From DATFVA01 sp963747755 (GTDB lineage Bacteria; Bacteroidota; Ignavibacteria; Ignavibacteriales; Ignavibacteriaceae), in assembly GCA_963747755.1 (NCBI GenBank), contig CAVVGK010000002.1, positions 1-64,000 on the forward strand: 64,000 nt of DNA, given 5' to 3'. Below the pieces are notes generated by a model. It was not told the DNA's origin, did no database searches, and worked only from the letters and a program-made list of their open reading frames with translations. Shown here piece by piece: positions 53,028 to 62,738 of the stretch (its first letter is position 1; every line of letters begins with the position of its first letter). A program made the translations under genes and the position numbers.

Positions 53028-53705
53028 ATGAACGGAAAACTCTTTCTCGTCTCAACACCGATTGGCAATTATGATGATATAACGCTGCGGGGACTTAAAA
53101 CCCTGCAGGAGGCTGATTTCATTATTTGCGAGGAATTTAAGGAAGCCAGAAGGCTGCTGGCTCATTATAAAATAGAAAAAGAGCTTCTTTCCCTTAATGA
53201 GCATAATGAAAATGATGTTGTTAATGATATACTGCTCAGGATTGTGAATGGTGAGAGCGCAGCTCTAATATCCGACTGCGGCACGCCTCTTTTTTCCGAT
53301 CCGGGGCATTTGCTCGCAGATGTATGCATTTCACAGAAAATTGAGGTTACCCCGGTTCCGGGAGCCAATTCTCTTTTACCAGCACTTACAGGGTCAGGAC
53401 TGGATTTCGAGAAGTTCTTTTACTACGGCTGGCTTTCTCCTAAAAAAGATATACGACGGCAGGAATTATTTAAGCTGAAACATTTACGTTATGTGATTGT
53501 AATTCTCGATACCCCTTACAGATTAAGATCCCTCCTTGCGGATATCGTGAAGATGCTTGGTAAAAATATTCGTGTTGTGCTTGCCTTCGAGCTGACTAAA
53601 AAAGGTGAAAAATTTTACCGGGGAACTGCAGAACAGATCTTAAATTTAGCCGAACAGAAAAACCTCAAAGGAGAATTCGTACTGCTCGTAGATAATTCAA
53701 AATGA
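53028..53705 (+). CDS. rsmI: 16S rRNA (cytidine-1402-2'-O)-methyltransferase-like enzyme
   Basis: 225 residues. Tetrapyrrole-methylase-fold motifs are clear: 'LVSTPIGNYDDITLRGLKT', 'ISDCGTPLFSDPGHLLAD' and 'VTPVPGANSLLPALTGSG'. The substrate region 'FYYGWLSPKKDIRRQEL' is typical of RsmI. The protein lacks the extra C-terminal domain of longer RsmI (about 275-290 residues), a short form known in Bacteroidota, where a paralogue also exists, so exact target assignment is slightly uncertain. It converges on rlmD. Confidence 0.88.
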   Translation: MNGKLFLVSTPIGNYDDITLRGLKTLQEADFIICEEFKEARRLLAHYKIEKELLSLNEHNENDVVNDILLRIVNGESAALISDCGTPLFSDPGHLLADVCISQKIEVTPVPGANSLLPALTGSGLDFEKFFYYGWLSPKKDIRRQELFKLKHLRYVIVILDTPYRLRSLLADIVKMLGKNIRVVLAFELTKKGEKFYRGTAEQILNLAEQKNLKGEFVLLVDNSK

Positions 53706-53759
53706 GTATTGCGGGCTTATCGTTGAAAATTTATAAATTTTGATAAACTGCTGTATCTT

Positions 53760-55214
53760 CTAAAGAGATTTTTCCAGTAATGCCACGTTTTCAATATGAT
53801 AAGTATGGGGGAACATATCGATGGGCCTGATCTTTAACAACTTGTATCCGGCTTCAGTGAGCAATTTAATATCTCTCACCTGAGTTGTAGGGTTGCAGCT
53901 AACATATACAATTTTTTCAGGGGCAAGGTTGATTACATCGGCTACTGTATTTTTATGCATCCCGCTCCTTGGCGGATCTATTATAATTTTATCAGGTTTG
54001 GGCAGGTTTCTTTCTTCAACCACGGGAAGAAAGGATTTATACAGATCAGCTGTAATAAAATGAACGTTTTTAATATCATTAATAACCGCATTTTCACCGG
54101 CATCTTTAACAGCTGACTCAACTGATTCGAATGCATAGACTTCTTTAACTTTTTCTGACAGATAAATAGCTATTGTTCCTGCACCTGAATATAGATCGTA
54201 TACAATCTCACGGCCCTTAAGTTCAGCGAATTCGAGAGCAGTGTTGTATAGGTTTTCAGCCTGCAGCGTATTCGTCTGAAAGAATGAATTTGCACTTATT
54301 CTGAATTTGTACTTTCCTATATAATCATAGATATATCCGTCACCGTAATAAATCTTTTCGTAATCTCCCGTTGCAATCGCAGCTTTCTTCAGATTAATAT
54401 TATTTATAATGGTGGAAATGTCAGGAATCTGCTGAATGAGCAGCGCGGAGTATGTTTTCATCAGCTCATTATTTTCTTCTGCAGTAACGATGTTTACCAT
54501 TACTCCTTTTTTTTCATCGTGTCGGCCTGAAGTTCTGTGCGACTGTTTAATCACGAGGTTGCGAAGGTACCCTTTATGCGTTTTAGTAGAATATACTGGA
54601 ATGTCTCTTTCCTTAAAAAATCTCCTGGTGAAGTTCAGGATGTCATTGCTTAAGGGCGATTGAAGAAAACATTCTTCGATGTCCAGCACTTTATCGTATA
54701 CGCCGGGCACATGCAGACCAAGTGCAAAATCTTTATCCAGCGATTGACCTGATTCAATTTCCTGCCTGGTAAGCCAGCGTTTTTCAGCAAATGAATATTC
54801 CATTTTGTTTCTGTAAAAGAATATCTTTTCCGATGGAATAATATCATCCATTTCAAAATCTGTTAGTCCGCCAAGTTTTTCAAAAATTTCCTTTACCTGG
54901 TCATGCTTGTAGCTAAGCTGAACGGGATAATTAAGGTCCTGCTGCTTGCAGCCGCCGCAAACACCGAAATATTTACACCTGGCTTCAATTCTGAAAGGGG
55001 AAGGAGATAATACCTTCTCAGTCACAGCTTCGGCAAATGATTTTTTTGTTTTTATAATTCTTGCCCTAACTCTGTCCCCCGGGTAAGAACCATTTACAAA
55101 TACAACGAATCCTGAGTTCAGCTCATTAGAGCCCTCCTTATGAACCTTTGAAACACCCTTACCCTCAAAAGCATATTTTTCAATCTGAAATTCTAATATG
55201 TCGCCGGGTTTCAA
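53760..55214 (-). CDS. rlmD: 23S rRNA (uracil-C5)-methyltransferase (RlmD/RumA type)
   Basis: 484 residues. An N-terminal TRAM domain is followed by the iron-sulfur motif 'CKYFGVCGGCKQQDLNY'. The SAM-binding site is 'VYDLYSGAGTIAIYLSEK', and 'PDKIIIDPPRSGMHKNT' and 'IVYVSCNPTTQVRDIKLL' hold the catalytic and base-contact residues, with the nucleophile Cys in the latter. It methylates U1939 or U747/U1939-type positions in 23S rRNA; the exact site is uncertain. The start lies directly after the upstream methyltransferase stop. Confidence 0.93.
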   Translation of the reverse strand: MKPGDILEFQIEKYAFEGKGVSKVHKEGSNELNSGFVVFVNGSYPGDRVRARIIKTKKSFAEAVTEKVLSPSPFRIEARCKYFGVCGGCKQQDLNYPVQLSYKHDQVKEIFEKLGGLTDFEMDDIIPSEKIFFYRNKMEYSFAEKRWLTRQEIESGQSLDKDFALGLHVPGVYDKVLDIEECFLQSPLSNDILNFTRRFFKERDIPVYSTKTHKGYLRNLVIKQSHRTSGRHDEKKGVMVNIVTAEENNELMKTYSALLIQQIPDISTIINNINLKKAAIATGDYEKIYYGDGYIYDYIGKYKFRISANSFFQTNTLQAENLYNTALEFAELKGREIVYDLYSGAGTIAIYLSEKVKEVYAFESVESAVKDAGENAVINDIKNVHFITADLYKSFLPVVEERNLPKPDKIIIDPPRSGMHKNTVADVINLAPEKIVYVSCNPTTQVRDIKLLTEAGYKLLKIRPIDMFPHTYHIENVALLEKSL

Positions 55215-55916
55215 TTAAACTTTCCTCATCATTAATGCCAGGAATCCCATATAATTCTCTCCTCCTAGCTTTAGATAAACATTTGATTCATGGCTTATTT
55301 TCTTCAATAATTTTTTATGATAGCTTTTTTCTTCCTCACTCAGATCTTTGGACTCCTTTGCCAGAAGTCTTTCACTGTCGCGGTAAAAATCTTTCAATGT
55401 AAAAGAGAGATCTTTTTTCTCAAGTATTTCGAATCCCTTTTCCTCATAAAATTTAGCCGCCTCGTCAATATGAAGAGGCATAATATCCGAAGAATGCCAG
55501 ATATCCTTTACAAAATCAGGTGGATTATCCTTCAGCATTACAATTTCACCCGCACAGTATATACCTTCCGGTTTCAGAATCCTTTTAATCTCTCTGGTTA
55601 TCTTGTTTCTTGAAGGGACGGATAAAGAAGCCTGGGCATAAACGACATCGATTGTTTCCTTCCTGAAGTCAGTGGTATCATATTCCATCATACGGACGTC
55701 AATATTTTTCTCCCCGGACTTCTGAAGTCTGTACCGCATTGTAATGAGAGAATCATAGTCATCAACTACTATAACAATTTTTGATGGATCTTTGGAAATG
55801 ATTTTTTGTGCAATTTCTACGGTCCCCGGACCCGGGATTACTACTTTTTTAGCAACTAGTTCAGTACTACTCAGGAAAAAATTGACCTGTTTATCGGTAC
55901 CGGGAAGAAATATCAT
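55215..55916 (-). CDS. Class I SAM-dependent methyltransferase-like protein
   Basis: 233 residues. The nucleotide loop is an unusual 'VVIPGPGTVEIAQKIISKD' rather than ExGxGxG, followed by 'IVIVVDDYDSLITMRYRLQ' and 'TIDVVYAQASLSVPSRNKI', then 'REIKRILKPEGIYCAGEIV'. The Rossmann order fits a class I methyltransferase of the UbiE type. The substrate is unknown. It is directly adjacent to rlmD (no gap), so the two are co-transcribed. Confidence 0.7.
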   Translation of the reverse strand: MIFLPGTDKQVNFFLSSTELVAKKVVIPGPGTVEIAQKIISKDPSKIVIVVDDYDSLITMRYRLQKSGEKNIDVRMMEYDTTDFRKETIDVVYAQASLSVPSRNKITREIKRILKPEGIYCAGEIVMLKDNPPDFVKDIWHSSDIMPLHIDEAAKFYEEKGFEILEKKDLSFTLKDFYRDSERLLAKESKDLSEEEKSYHKKLLKKISHESNVYLKLGGENYMGFLALMMRKV

Positions 55917-56020
55917 GTTTAAGTATTCCGGGGAAAAGATTAGGTGTTTTTAATTTTCAGAACGCAATTTAGTTAAACTTTTTCAAACCCTGAAGTTAAT
56001 GTGATACAAATGTCTTAACA

Positions 56021-56051
56021 TTGCCTTTATAAACAAGTTAGACTATTTTTG
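56021..56051 (+). promoter_or_regulatory. Bacteroidota-type promoter of the S9 peptidase gene
   Basis: TTG (56021-56023), exactly 20 bases, then TATTTTTG (56044-56051). Transcription would begin near 56057, downstream of the earliest possible start codon at 56049, which supports the ATG at 56124 as the true start. Confidence 0.7.
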
Positions 56052-56123
56052 GAGGGCGATCGGGGAAGCAAAATCAATCATAATCCATTTCCCCGGCCGG
56101 CACTAATTCAATTTGAGGCTTTA

Positions 56124-58154
56124 ATGAAAAAATTACTTCTCATACTGGTTTTAATACCATTCGCAATAAACCCGCAGTCAAAACATCCTTTAACCTTTGA
56201 TGATCTATGGGCAATGAAGAGAGTGGGAACTTATTCGCTCTCTCCTGACGGCAAAACCATTGCATTTTCCGTAACTGAATATAATATGGAAGCAAACAAG
56301 GGAAATACTGATATTTACCTGGTTGATTCAGACGGAAGCAGTCTTCGGCCTTTAAAAAATTCTGATAAGAATGAGTCTGGTCCCGCTTTTTCACCCGACG
56401 GTAAAAACATAGCATTCATCAGGGACGGCAAGATATGGACCTGCGGTTATGATGGTTCCGGTGAAGAGCTTATAGCAGACATCTCCACAGGAGCTTCCGG
56501 TATAGTCTGGTCCCCCGATGGTTCGAAAATATTATTCTCTTCTTCTGTATATCCTGAGTGTTCAACTGATCAATGCAACCAGCAGAAAGAACAGGAAAAA
56601 GATAATAGTAAGGTGAAGGCAAGTCTGTTTAAGCATCTGCTTTTCAGGCATTGGAATGAATGGCGTGGAGGGAAATTCAGTCATCTTTTTTTACTGGATA
56701 CCAAAACCAAAGAGTATACTGACCTATTCCTGCATAAGGAAAAGGACGTTCCGCCTATTGCACTTGGAAGCAGTAATGATTACACATTTTCACCTGACGG
56801 AAAAGAAATAGCACTTACTATGAATCCCGATACTATGGTATCAATCAGTACTAATAATGAAATTTATACGATTCAATTAGGTGATGTTAATAAAAATGCA
56901 GCGGCCCCGCTTAAAAAGATATCTGTTAGTCCCGGTAATGATAATCAACCGGTTTATTCACCGGATGGAAAATTTATCGCTTTTGTTTCGATGAAAGAGG
57001 CAGGGCACGAATCTGACCAGCAGAATCTTGTATTGTACAATCGTTTTACGGGTGACAGGAAAATCATCACGAATGACTTTGACAGATCGATAGGACAGTT
57101 TATCTGGTCGCCTGATTCAAAAACTATTTTCTTCGCTGCTGAGAATGAAATTTACAGTTCGATCTATAAAATTGATCTTGCTTCCGAAAAAACAGATATG
57201 CTGCTTAAAGAACATGACAATGCTTCGGTTACGGTTTCTCCCGACGGCCAGACTCTGTATTTTGAACAGCAGAGAAACAACCTTCCTACAGAAATATTTT
57301 CTATGGATTCTGACGGCAGCAATTTAAAACAACTTACTGCGCTTAATAAAGACCGTCTCGCAAATATTGAGATGATTCCCATCGAGACATTCTGGTATGA
57401 AGGAGCTGCGGGGAAGAAGATTCAGTCGATTCTTGTAAAACCACCCTTTTTCGATTCAACAAAGAAATACCCTATGATATTTTTAATTCATGGAGGCCCT
57501 CAGGGTCATTGGAGCGATGACTTTCATTACCGGTGGAACACACAACTATTTGCTTCAAAAGGTTATGTTGTAATAGCCCCGAATCCCACAGGAAGCACGG
57601 GTTACGGCCAGGAACTGACGGATGCTATATCAGGTGATTGGGGAGGTAATCCTTATAAAGATTTAATGAATGCTGTTGATTATTCATTTAATAATTTCAA
57701 TTTTATTGACAAGAAAAACATATTTGCTGCAGGTGCATCATACGGCGGATATATGATTGACTGGCTTGAAGGCCATACCGATAGGTTTAATGCCGTTGTG
57801 TCTCACGACGGTGTATACGATCTGAAAAGTATGTATGGGACGACAGAAGAGTTATGGTTCCCTGAATGGGAGTTTAAAGGAACCCCCTGGAATAATCCCG
57901 AGCTGTACGAAAAATGGTCACCCAGCAATTACATTCAAAATGCAAAAACCCCTATGTTGATTGTTGAAGGGGCAAATGATTTCAGGGTGCCGGAAGGACA
58001 GGCATTTGAATTGTTTACAGCTCTGCAGAGACAGGGAGTAGAAAGTGAATTACTGTATTTCCCCGATGAATATCACTTTGTAACTAAACCGCAGAATGCT
58101 GAACTTTGGTGGAATACTATATTTGACTGGTTTGAAAAACATAAAAAGGAGTAG
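56124..58154 (+). CDS. S9-family peptidase (acylaminoacyl/dipeptidyl peptidase type)
   Basis: 676 residues from the ATG at 56124, which gives a signal peptide ('KKLLLILVLIPFAINPQS') and agrees with the promoter. Residues about 25-410 form a WD40-like (PD40) propeller with repeats such as 'YSLSPDGKTIAFSVTE' and 'PVYSPDGKFIAFVSMKE'. The alpha/beta-hydrolase domain holds the triad: Ser539 in 'GASYGGYMIDWL', Asp619 in 'EGANDFRVPEG' and His651 in 'PDEYHFVTKP'. It removes peptides from N-termini in the periplasm. The DUF1232 gene starts two bases after its stop. Confidence 0.95.
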   Translation: MKKLLLILVLIPFAINPQSKHPLTFDDLWAMKRVGTYSLSPDGKTIAFSVTEYNMEANKGNTDIYLVDSDGSSLRPLKNSDKNESGPAFSPDGKNIAFIRDGKIWTCGYDGSGEELIADISTGASGIVWSPDGSKILFSSSVYPECSTDQCNQQKEQEKDNSKVKASLFKHLLFRHWNEWRGGKFSHLFLLDTKTKEYTDLFLHKEKDVPPIALGSSNDYTFSPDGKEIALTMNPDTMVSISTNNEIYTIQLGDVNKNAAAPLKKISVSPGNDNQPVYSPDGKFIAFVSMKEAGHESDQQNLVLYNRFTGDRKIITNDFDRSIGQFIWSPDSKTIFFAAENEIYSSIYKIDLASEKTDMLLKEHDNASVTVSPDGQTLYFEQQRNNLPTEIFSMDSDGSNLKQLTALNKDRLANIEMIPIETFWYEGAAGKKIQSILVKPPFFDSTKKYPMIFLIHGGPQGHWSDDFHYRWNTQLFASKGYVVIAPNPTGSTGYGQELTDAISGDWGGNPYKDLMNAVDYSFNNFNFIDKKNIFAAGASYGGYMIDWLEGHTDRFNAVVSHDGVYDLKSMYGTTEELWFPEWEFKGTPWNNPELYEKWSPSNYIQNAKTPMLIVEGANDFRVPEGQAFELFTALQRQGVESELLYFPDEYHFVTKPQNAELWWNTIFDWFEKHKKE

Positions 58155-58156
58155 CT

Positions 58157-58549
58157 ATGAAAGAAACAGAATTTCAGAACGGGAATGAACTTACCGAACT
58201 TGAAGAGTTTGATGCCCTTGATTTCGGAGGAGAGAGTGAGGAAGAAACCAGTGAGAAAATGAATTATATCGAGGAAAATCTCTGGGAGAAACTCGAACGT
58301 GTCGGGAAGAAAATTTCCTTCGCAAAAGATATACTTGCTCTTGTAAGATATATGAGAGATCCGCTGGTATCATGGCACCGCAAAGCCATCGTTGTTGCGG
58401 CACTTATATATTTTATAAGTCCCATTGATGCGATTCCGGATATCGCACCGCTGGTAGGTTACCTGGATGACCTTGGGGTTATAACTGCCGTGCTGAAATT
58501 CCTGGGGCACGAGCTAATTCCATATTACGATTCATCCTACCGCAGTTGA
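58157..58549 (+). CDS. DUF1232 (YkvA-type) membrane protein
   Basis: 130 residues. An acidic N-terminus (about 1-45, 'NELTELEEFDALDFGGESE') precedes the DUF1232 core: 'LALVRYMRDPLVSWHRKAI', then 'ALIYFISPIDAIPDIAPLV' and 'GYLDDLGVITAVLKFL'. One or two hydrophobic helices are predicted. The family's role is unknown. AAGGAG before the ATG and the two-base gap from the S9 gene indicate co-transcription; a strong terminator follows. Confidence 0.85.
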   Translation: MKETEFQNGNELTELEEFDALDFGGESEEETSEKMNYIEENLWEKLERVGKKISFAKDILALVRYMRDPLVSWHRKAIVVAALIYFISPIDAIPDIAPLVGYLDDLGVITAVLKFLGHELIPYYDSSYRS

Positions 58550-58570
58550 CCGGTATTTAATATATATAGA

Positions 58571-58602
58571 AAATTCCTGTCGCTACGGCAGGAATTTTTT
58601 TT
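58571..58602 (+). terminator. Intrinsic terminator after the DUF1232 gene
   Basis: AAATTCCTGTCG pairs with CGGCAGGAATTT over 12 bp (one G-U pair) around a 3-base loop, followed by a T-run. Confidence 0.9.
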
Positions 58603-58655
58603 ATTCACATTATGAATATTCATTTTTGTTTAATAAAAGAAGTAATGGAATAGAT

Positions 58656-59192
58656 ATGAATTATAAGATCGTGGAATCTGATATTTTATTCAGGGGGAAG
58701 GTGTTTGATTTACGGGTTGATAAGATAAAATATGACAGCGGGAATGATGGTATAAGGGAGATAGCTGTTCATCCCGGCGGAGCTGTTATCGTACCTGTTA
58801 ATGCTGACGGCAAGTTTGTAATGGTGGCTCAGTATCGCTATCCGCTGGAGAAAATCCTGCTGGAATTCCCAGCGGGCAAATTGGATTTTAATGAGGAGCC
58901 TGAGGTCTGTGCATTCAGGGAACTGCAGGAGGAAACGGGTTATAAGACTGATAAGCTTCAGAAACTTGGAGCCATTTCTACTACCCCCGGATTCTGTACG
59001 GAAATTCTGCATATCTTTTTAGCCCGGGATCTGACCCCCGGTGAACACAACCGTGAGGAAGGGGAGCATGGTATGGCAGTGAAAGAATTTACCTTCGGTG
59101 AAATAGAGGATAAAATTAGTAAGGGTGAGATAATTGATTCAAAATCCATATGCGGGTTCTACATGGCCTCAAAGCTTCTTTTAAATAAGTAA
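58656..59192 (+). CDS. Nudix hydrolase, ADP-ribose pyrophosphatase type
   Basis: 178 residues from the ATG at 58656; an upstream TTG would add ten residues without a better ribosome site. The Nudix box is complete, 'GKLDFNEEPEVCAFRELQE' plus 'ETGY', matching GX5EX7REUXEEXGU. 'VMVAQYRYPLEKILLEFPA' is the ADP-ribose pyrophosphatase signature, and 'TTPGFCTEILHIFLARDL' the catalytic loop region. It would split ADP-ribose into AMP and ribose 5-phosphate. It stands alone after a terminator. Confidence 0.92.
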   Translation: MNYKIVESDILFRGKVFDLRVDKIKYDSGNDGIREIAVHPGGAVIVPVNADGKFVMVAQYRYPLEKILLEFPAGKLDFNEEPEVCAFRELQEETGYKTDKLQKLGAISTTPGFCTEILHIFLARDLTPGEHNREEGEHGMAVKEFTFGEIEDKISKGEIIDSKSICGFYMASKLLLNK

Positions 59193-59256
59193 GAACTCTG
59201 CTTAATAACTTTGAAATTCCACACAAAATAAATTAATTTTCAGTCCACTTTAAAGT

Positions 59257-60969
59257 TTGGAAATGCTTAAATCATTACACATAAGAGACTATGCTCTCAT
59301 CGACAGGATTGATATTGAGTTCGGGAAAGGACTGAATATTATTACGGGAGAGACTGGTGCGGGTAAATCGATATTAATTGATGCAATGGGACTTCTGCTC
59401 GGTGAGAGGGCTTCAACTGAGGTTGTGCGAAAGGATGCTAGATAAATCGATCGTTGAAGGGTTTCTTCGAGGTTGAGTCTAATAAGAAAGTTAAAACGAC
59501 TTCTGGAGGAAAATGATATAGATTTTTTCCCGGAGCTTATTCTACGCCGGGAAATTTCATTAAAGGGTGCTAACCGTTGTTTTGTTAATGATACTCCTGT
59601 TGCGTTATCGGTTATAAAAGACATTGGTGATCTGCTGGTCGATCTCCACGGACAACACGAACATCAATCACTGCTGCGTACCGAAACTCATATTGATTTT
59701 CTTGATGAATATGCAGGAACGGAAATACTTCGCAATGAATATGCAGATGCCTTTAAAAAAGTAAGTACTCTATCATCCAGGTTGAATGAGTTTAAGAATA
59801 AAGAATCATCTCTAAAGGAGAAAAAGGATTTTTATGCCTTTCAGATGAAGGAAATTGATGCTGTCTCTCCGCAGGAGAGGGAGGAGGAGCAGATCAGTAC
59901 CGAACTGAATATCCTGGAGAATTCCGAGAAGCTGCTGGACATTACAGGCTCTGTGTATGAGAATCTTTTTGATTCTGAAAATTCGATTCACGATCAGCTG
60001 ACACAGTTAAAAAACAGTATTGATGAACTCCTTGAAATAGACACCAGCTTTGGTGAAATAGAAAAAGAGTTTGAATCGATAGTTGCACAGGTACGTGACG
60101 TATCGGAGTTTATCCGTAAGTATAATGCGAAAATTGATCTGGATCCTGAAAACCTTGAGAGACTTCGCGAAAGATTAGGATCACTTGCATTGCTGAAGAA
60201 AAAATACGGGGGCTCGGTTGAGGCAGTCATGGCCTACAGAGAAAAAATCGGACGTGAATTCGATGCAGCCGAGAATTACGGGCATAACATCCAATCCCTT
60301 GAAAAAGAAATCTCATCTGCACGCGAAGCTGCCGGCAGGCTTGCTCAGAAACTTTCACTGAGGAGAAAAGAGTCTGCTGCGAAAATTGAAAAGGAAGTGG
60401 TGAAAGTGCTGGCTGGATTGGGGATTGCGGAATCGATTTTTAAAATTCAGATTGATCAGACACAAGATACAAACCGTGATGATTTTGTGCTCATCAACAG
60501 TAAAAGATGTGAAGCTAACAGCAAGGGGATAGATACTATAGAATTTTATATCTCAACAAATGCCGGTGAAAATGTGAAGCCATTGGTTAAAGTTGCATCA
60601 GGCGGGGAGATTTCAAGAATTATGCTGTCCCTTAAGACTATCCTTGCAAAAAGTGATAAACTTCCACTTTTAATTTTTGATGAAATAGATACGGGAGTTA
60701 GCGGAAGGATTGCTCAAAAAGTAGGAAACTCACTTAAATCTCTGGCCTCAGCTCACCAGGTTATTGCAATTACCCACCTTCCCCAGATAGCCGGACAGGG
60801 CGATACCAACTATGTAGTTGAAAAAGCTGCTGCAGATAACCGTGTTACAAGCTCCATAAGAAGGCTGAACGAAGAGGAGAAAATAAAAGAGGTCGCTAAG
60901 CTGATGAGCGGGGAAAATATTACCGAAGCCAGCCTAAAAGGTGCACGTGAGCTGATGGGGTTGCATTAA
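59257..60969 (+). pseudogene. recN: recN (DNA repair ATPase) with a cluster of three one-base insertions
   Basis: RecN joins double-strand-break ends using an SMC-like ATPase. The N-terminus is typical: 'MLKSLHIRDYALIDRIDIE' and Walker A 'GETGAGKSILIDAMGLLLG' (29-36). The frame stops at 59443-59445 and resumes at about 59473. Removing an A at about 59440, a C at about 59465 and one A from the run 59493-59496 restores 'KDADKSIVEGFFEVESNKK', matching the family. The three insertions sum to one codon, so the flanking frames agree. The rest is intact: 'DLLVDLHGQHEHQSLLRTE', coiled coils, 'VASGGEISRIMLSLKTIL', 'LLIFDEIDTGVSGRIAQK'. As written, two in-frame stops block it. Lesion or sequencing error is undecided. 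Confidence 0.85.
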
Positions 60970-61145
60970 TGTCGAAAATGTATCAATTTGAAATGCATTT
61001 TCTTCATTTATTCGCAGAAAATTTCTCTCATTATTATTCAAAGAAGGGTATTATTTTTGTTGTTAAAGGTAGATTGTGAAAAATAATATCCTATATTGAC
61101 GCTCAATTTTAATCATATTTATAACTTTTCAACAAGGAGAAGTGG

Positions 61146-62033
61146 ATGAAGAAGTCCCTGCTTTTGTTAACTTTATTTATCTTCATAGCAAAGCCTCTTT
61201 TTTCGCAGATAGAGGACAGGTTTTCACAATTAACCGAAACTAATGCTATTGAATATGCAAGACCGTTTGCAACCACACTGGGCACTGCAATGAATTCTAA
61301 CGGATATTATACCGCAGACATTCCTGCAATGTTTTCTTTTTCTATTAGCTTCAGAGGTATGTACATTTTAATTCCCGAATCACAGAAGAACTTCACTCCG
61401 ACTTTTAATGAATTGGGCTACCAGGCTGCCAAAGAAACAGCAACTATATATGGCAATAAAGGTGCTGCCTATGCAGGACCTGATGGTTATATTGTAATGC
61501 CTCCGGGAATAAACCAGTCAGGTATACCGGTTGCTTATCCTCAGATAGGTGCAAGCTTTATGGGCACACAGGTTATTCTGAGATATCTTCCCTCGATAAG
61601 TATAGGAGATAATAATGATCTCAGTATGTTCGGTATCGGCGTTGCGCACAACATTAGTCAGTATATACCCCTTTTCCCGCTGGATCTCGCAGTTCAATTA
61701 ATGTATAATAATTTTGAGATTACAGGAATAATGAAGCTGAGTAATTTTGCTTTTAATGCTCATGCCAGCAAAACTTTTGGTCTGATTACACCATACTTCG
61801 GACTCCAGTATGAAAGTACCTCGCTCGACCTCACCTATTCAATTAAGGGTGATCCTCAAAACGGTGATCCAAGTCTAAGAACAGACAGAGATGTATCTGT
61901 TACAATGGATGGCGACAATAATTTCAGGGCTACTGTGGGTGCAGCTTTAAAGCTGGCCATTGTGGTGCTTAATGCTGATTTTAGTCTCAGCGCACAGCCT
62001 GTTATTTCAGGCGGTTTAACTTTTGAATTTTAA
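61146..62033 (+). CDS. Exported beta-barrel-like protein (possibly DUF6588)
   Basis: 295 residues with a signal peptide (1-20, 'LTLFIFIAKPLFSQ'). After 'AIEYARPFATTLGTAMNSN' and 'GYYTADIPAMFSFSISFRG' the protein alternates hydrophobic residues in strands, ending 'VISGGLTFEF', an outer-membrane-type C-terminus with terminal Phe. The N-terminal region recalls DUF6588 proteins of Bacteroidota; this is recollection, not proof. AAGGAG lies six bases before the ATG. The next gene starts 12 bases later, so they are co-transcribed. Confidence 0.6.
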   Translation: MKKSLLLLTLFIFIAKPLFSQIEDRFSQLTETNAIEYARPFATTLGTAMNSNGYYTADIPAMFSFSISFRGMYILIPESQKNFTPTFNELGYQAAKETATIYGNKGAAYAGPDGYIVMPPGINQSGIPVAYPQIGASFMGTQVILRYLPSISIGDNNDLSMFGIGVAHNISQYIPLFPLDLAVQLMYNNFEITGIMKLSNFAFNAHASKTFGLITPYFGLQYESTSLDLTYSIKGDPQNGDPSLRTDRDVSVTMDGDNNFRATVGAALKLAIVVLNADFSLSAQPVISGGLTFEF

Positions 62034-62045
62034 CAAGGAGAAAAA

Positions 62046-62600
62046 ATGAAAAAATACTTAATACAATTCGGAACATATGCCGTTCTTTTATTTCTGATGT
62101 TGACGTGGAACGGATGTGATGACTTTAATTCCCTGCCGTTGAACATTCCCTTTACTATTGATGTAAGTGTTTCCGGTTCGGCCTCAACTTTATCAAACAG
62201 TCAGTCATACTGCCTGAGCACGGATTCAGAAACCTACGATGAATACAGGGATAAAATACAAAGCCTTACTTTTATAGAGGCAGCATTCAGAACCACCAGC
62301 GTTCTTCCTTCAGATCTCTCAGGTAATATTACAGTAACACTTCAGAATGGAGATGGAAACGTACTTTTCTCATATGATATCCCGGGAGCGTCACCTGCAG
62401 ATTATTTGAGTCCCAATTCTCCATACATTCTTCAGCTCAATCAGTCACAGATTGATTTTATAAACACATATCTGAATAGCCTGCTGAACCAGGGTGCTTG
62501 TTTTACGGCAACTATTACGGTTAATAACATAACCGGTCAAGCCCCCTATACCATAAACGGTGCAATCGATATGGTTATTGAGGCTGATACGGAATTATAA
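62046..62600 (+). CDS. Putative lipoprotein of unknown function
   Basis: 184 residues. A signal sequence with a weak lipobox ('LMLTWNGC') is followed by Asp-Asp, a common feature of Bacteroidota surface or periplasmic lipoproteins. The rest is beta-rich with many Ser, Thr and Asn, including 'IPFTIDVSVSGSASTLSNS' and 'ACFTATITVNNITGQ'. No family recognised. AAGGAGA precedes the ATG, and a terminator follows, so it ends the two-gene unit with the barrel-like protein, which suggests an envelope role together. Confidence 0.6.
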   Translation: MKKYLIQFGTYAVLLFLMLTWNGCDDFNSLPLNIPFTIDVSVSGSASTLSNSQSYCLSTDSETYDEYRDKIQSLTFIEAAFRTTSVLPSDLSGNITVTLQNGDGNVLFSYDIPGASPADYLSPNSPYILQLNQSQIDFINTYLNSLLNQGACFTATITVNNITGQAPYTINGAIDMVIEADTEL

Positions 62601-62623
62601 TATTCTTCGCTGATTATGTGTAA

Positions 62624-62654
62624 AGAGGTTGTCTGAACAGCCTCTTTTCATTTT
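62624..62654 (+). terminator. Intrinsic terminator after the lipoprotein gene
   Basis: AGAGGTTGT pairs with ACAGCCTCT over 9 bp (one G-U) around CTGA, followed by TTTCATTTT. Confidence 0.85.
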
Positions 62655-62738
62655 AAACCCAATGTTCTGCATCAACGCGGTTTTTCATCTTTATATACCT
62701 TTCGTTATTTTAACCCTTTAAAAATTATCAGGTGTTCA

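Noticed and set aside
59440..59500. An in-frame insertion or intein-like element in recN
   Set aside because: Removing only three scattered bases restores the family sequence, so no element is present.
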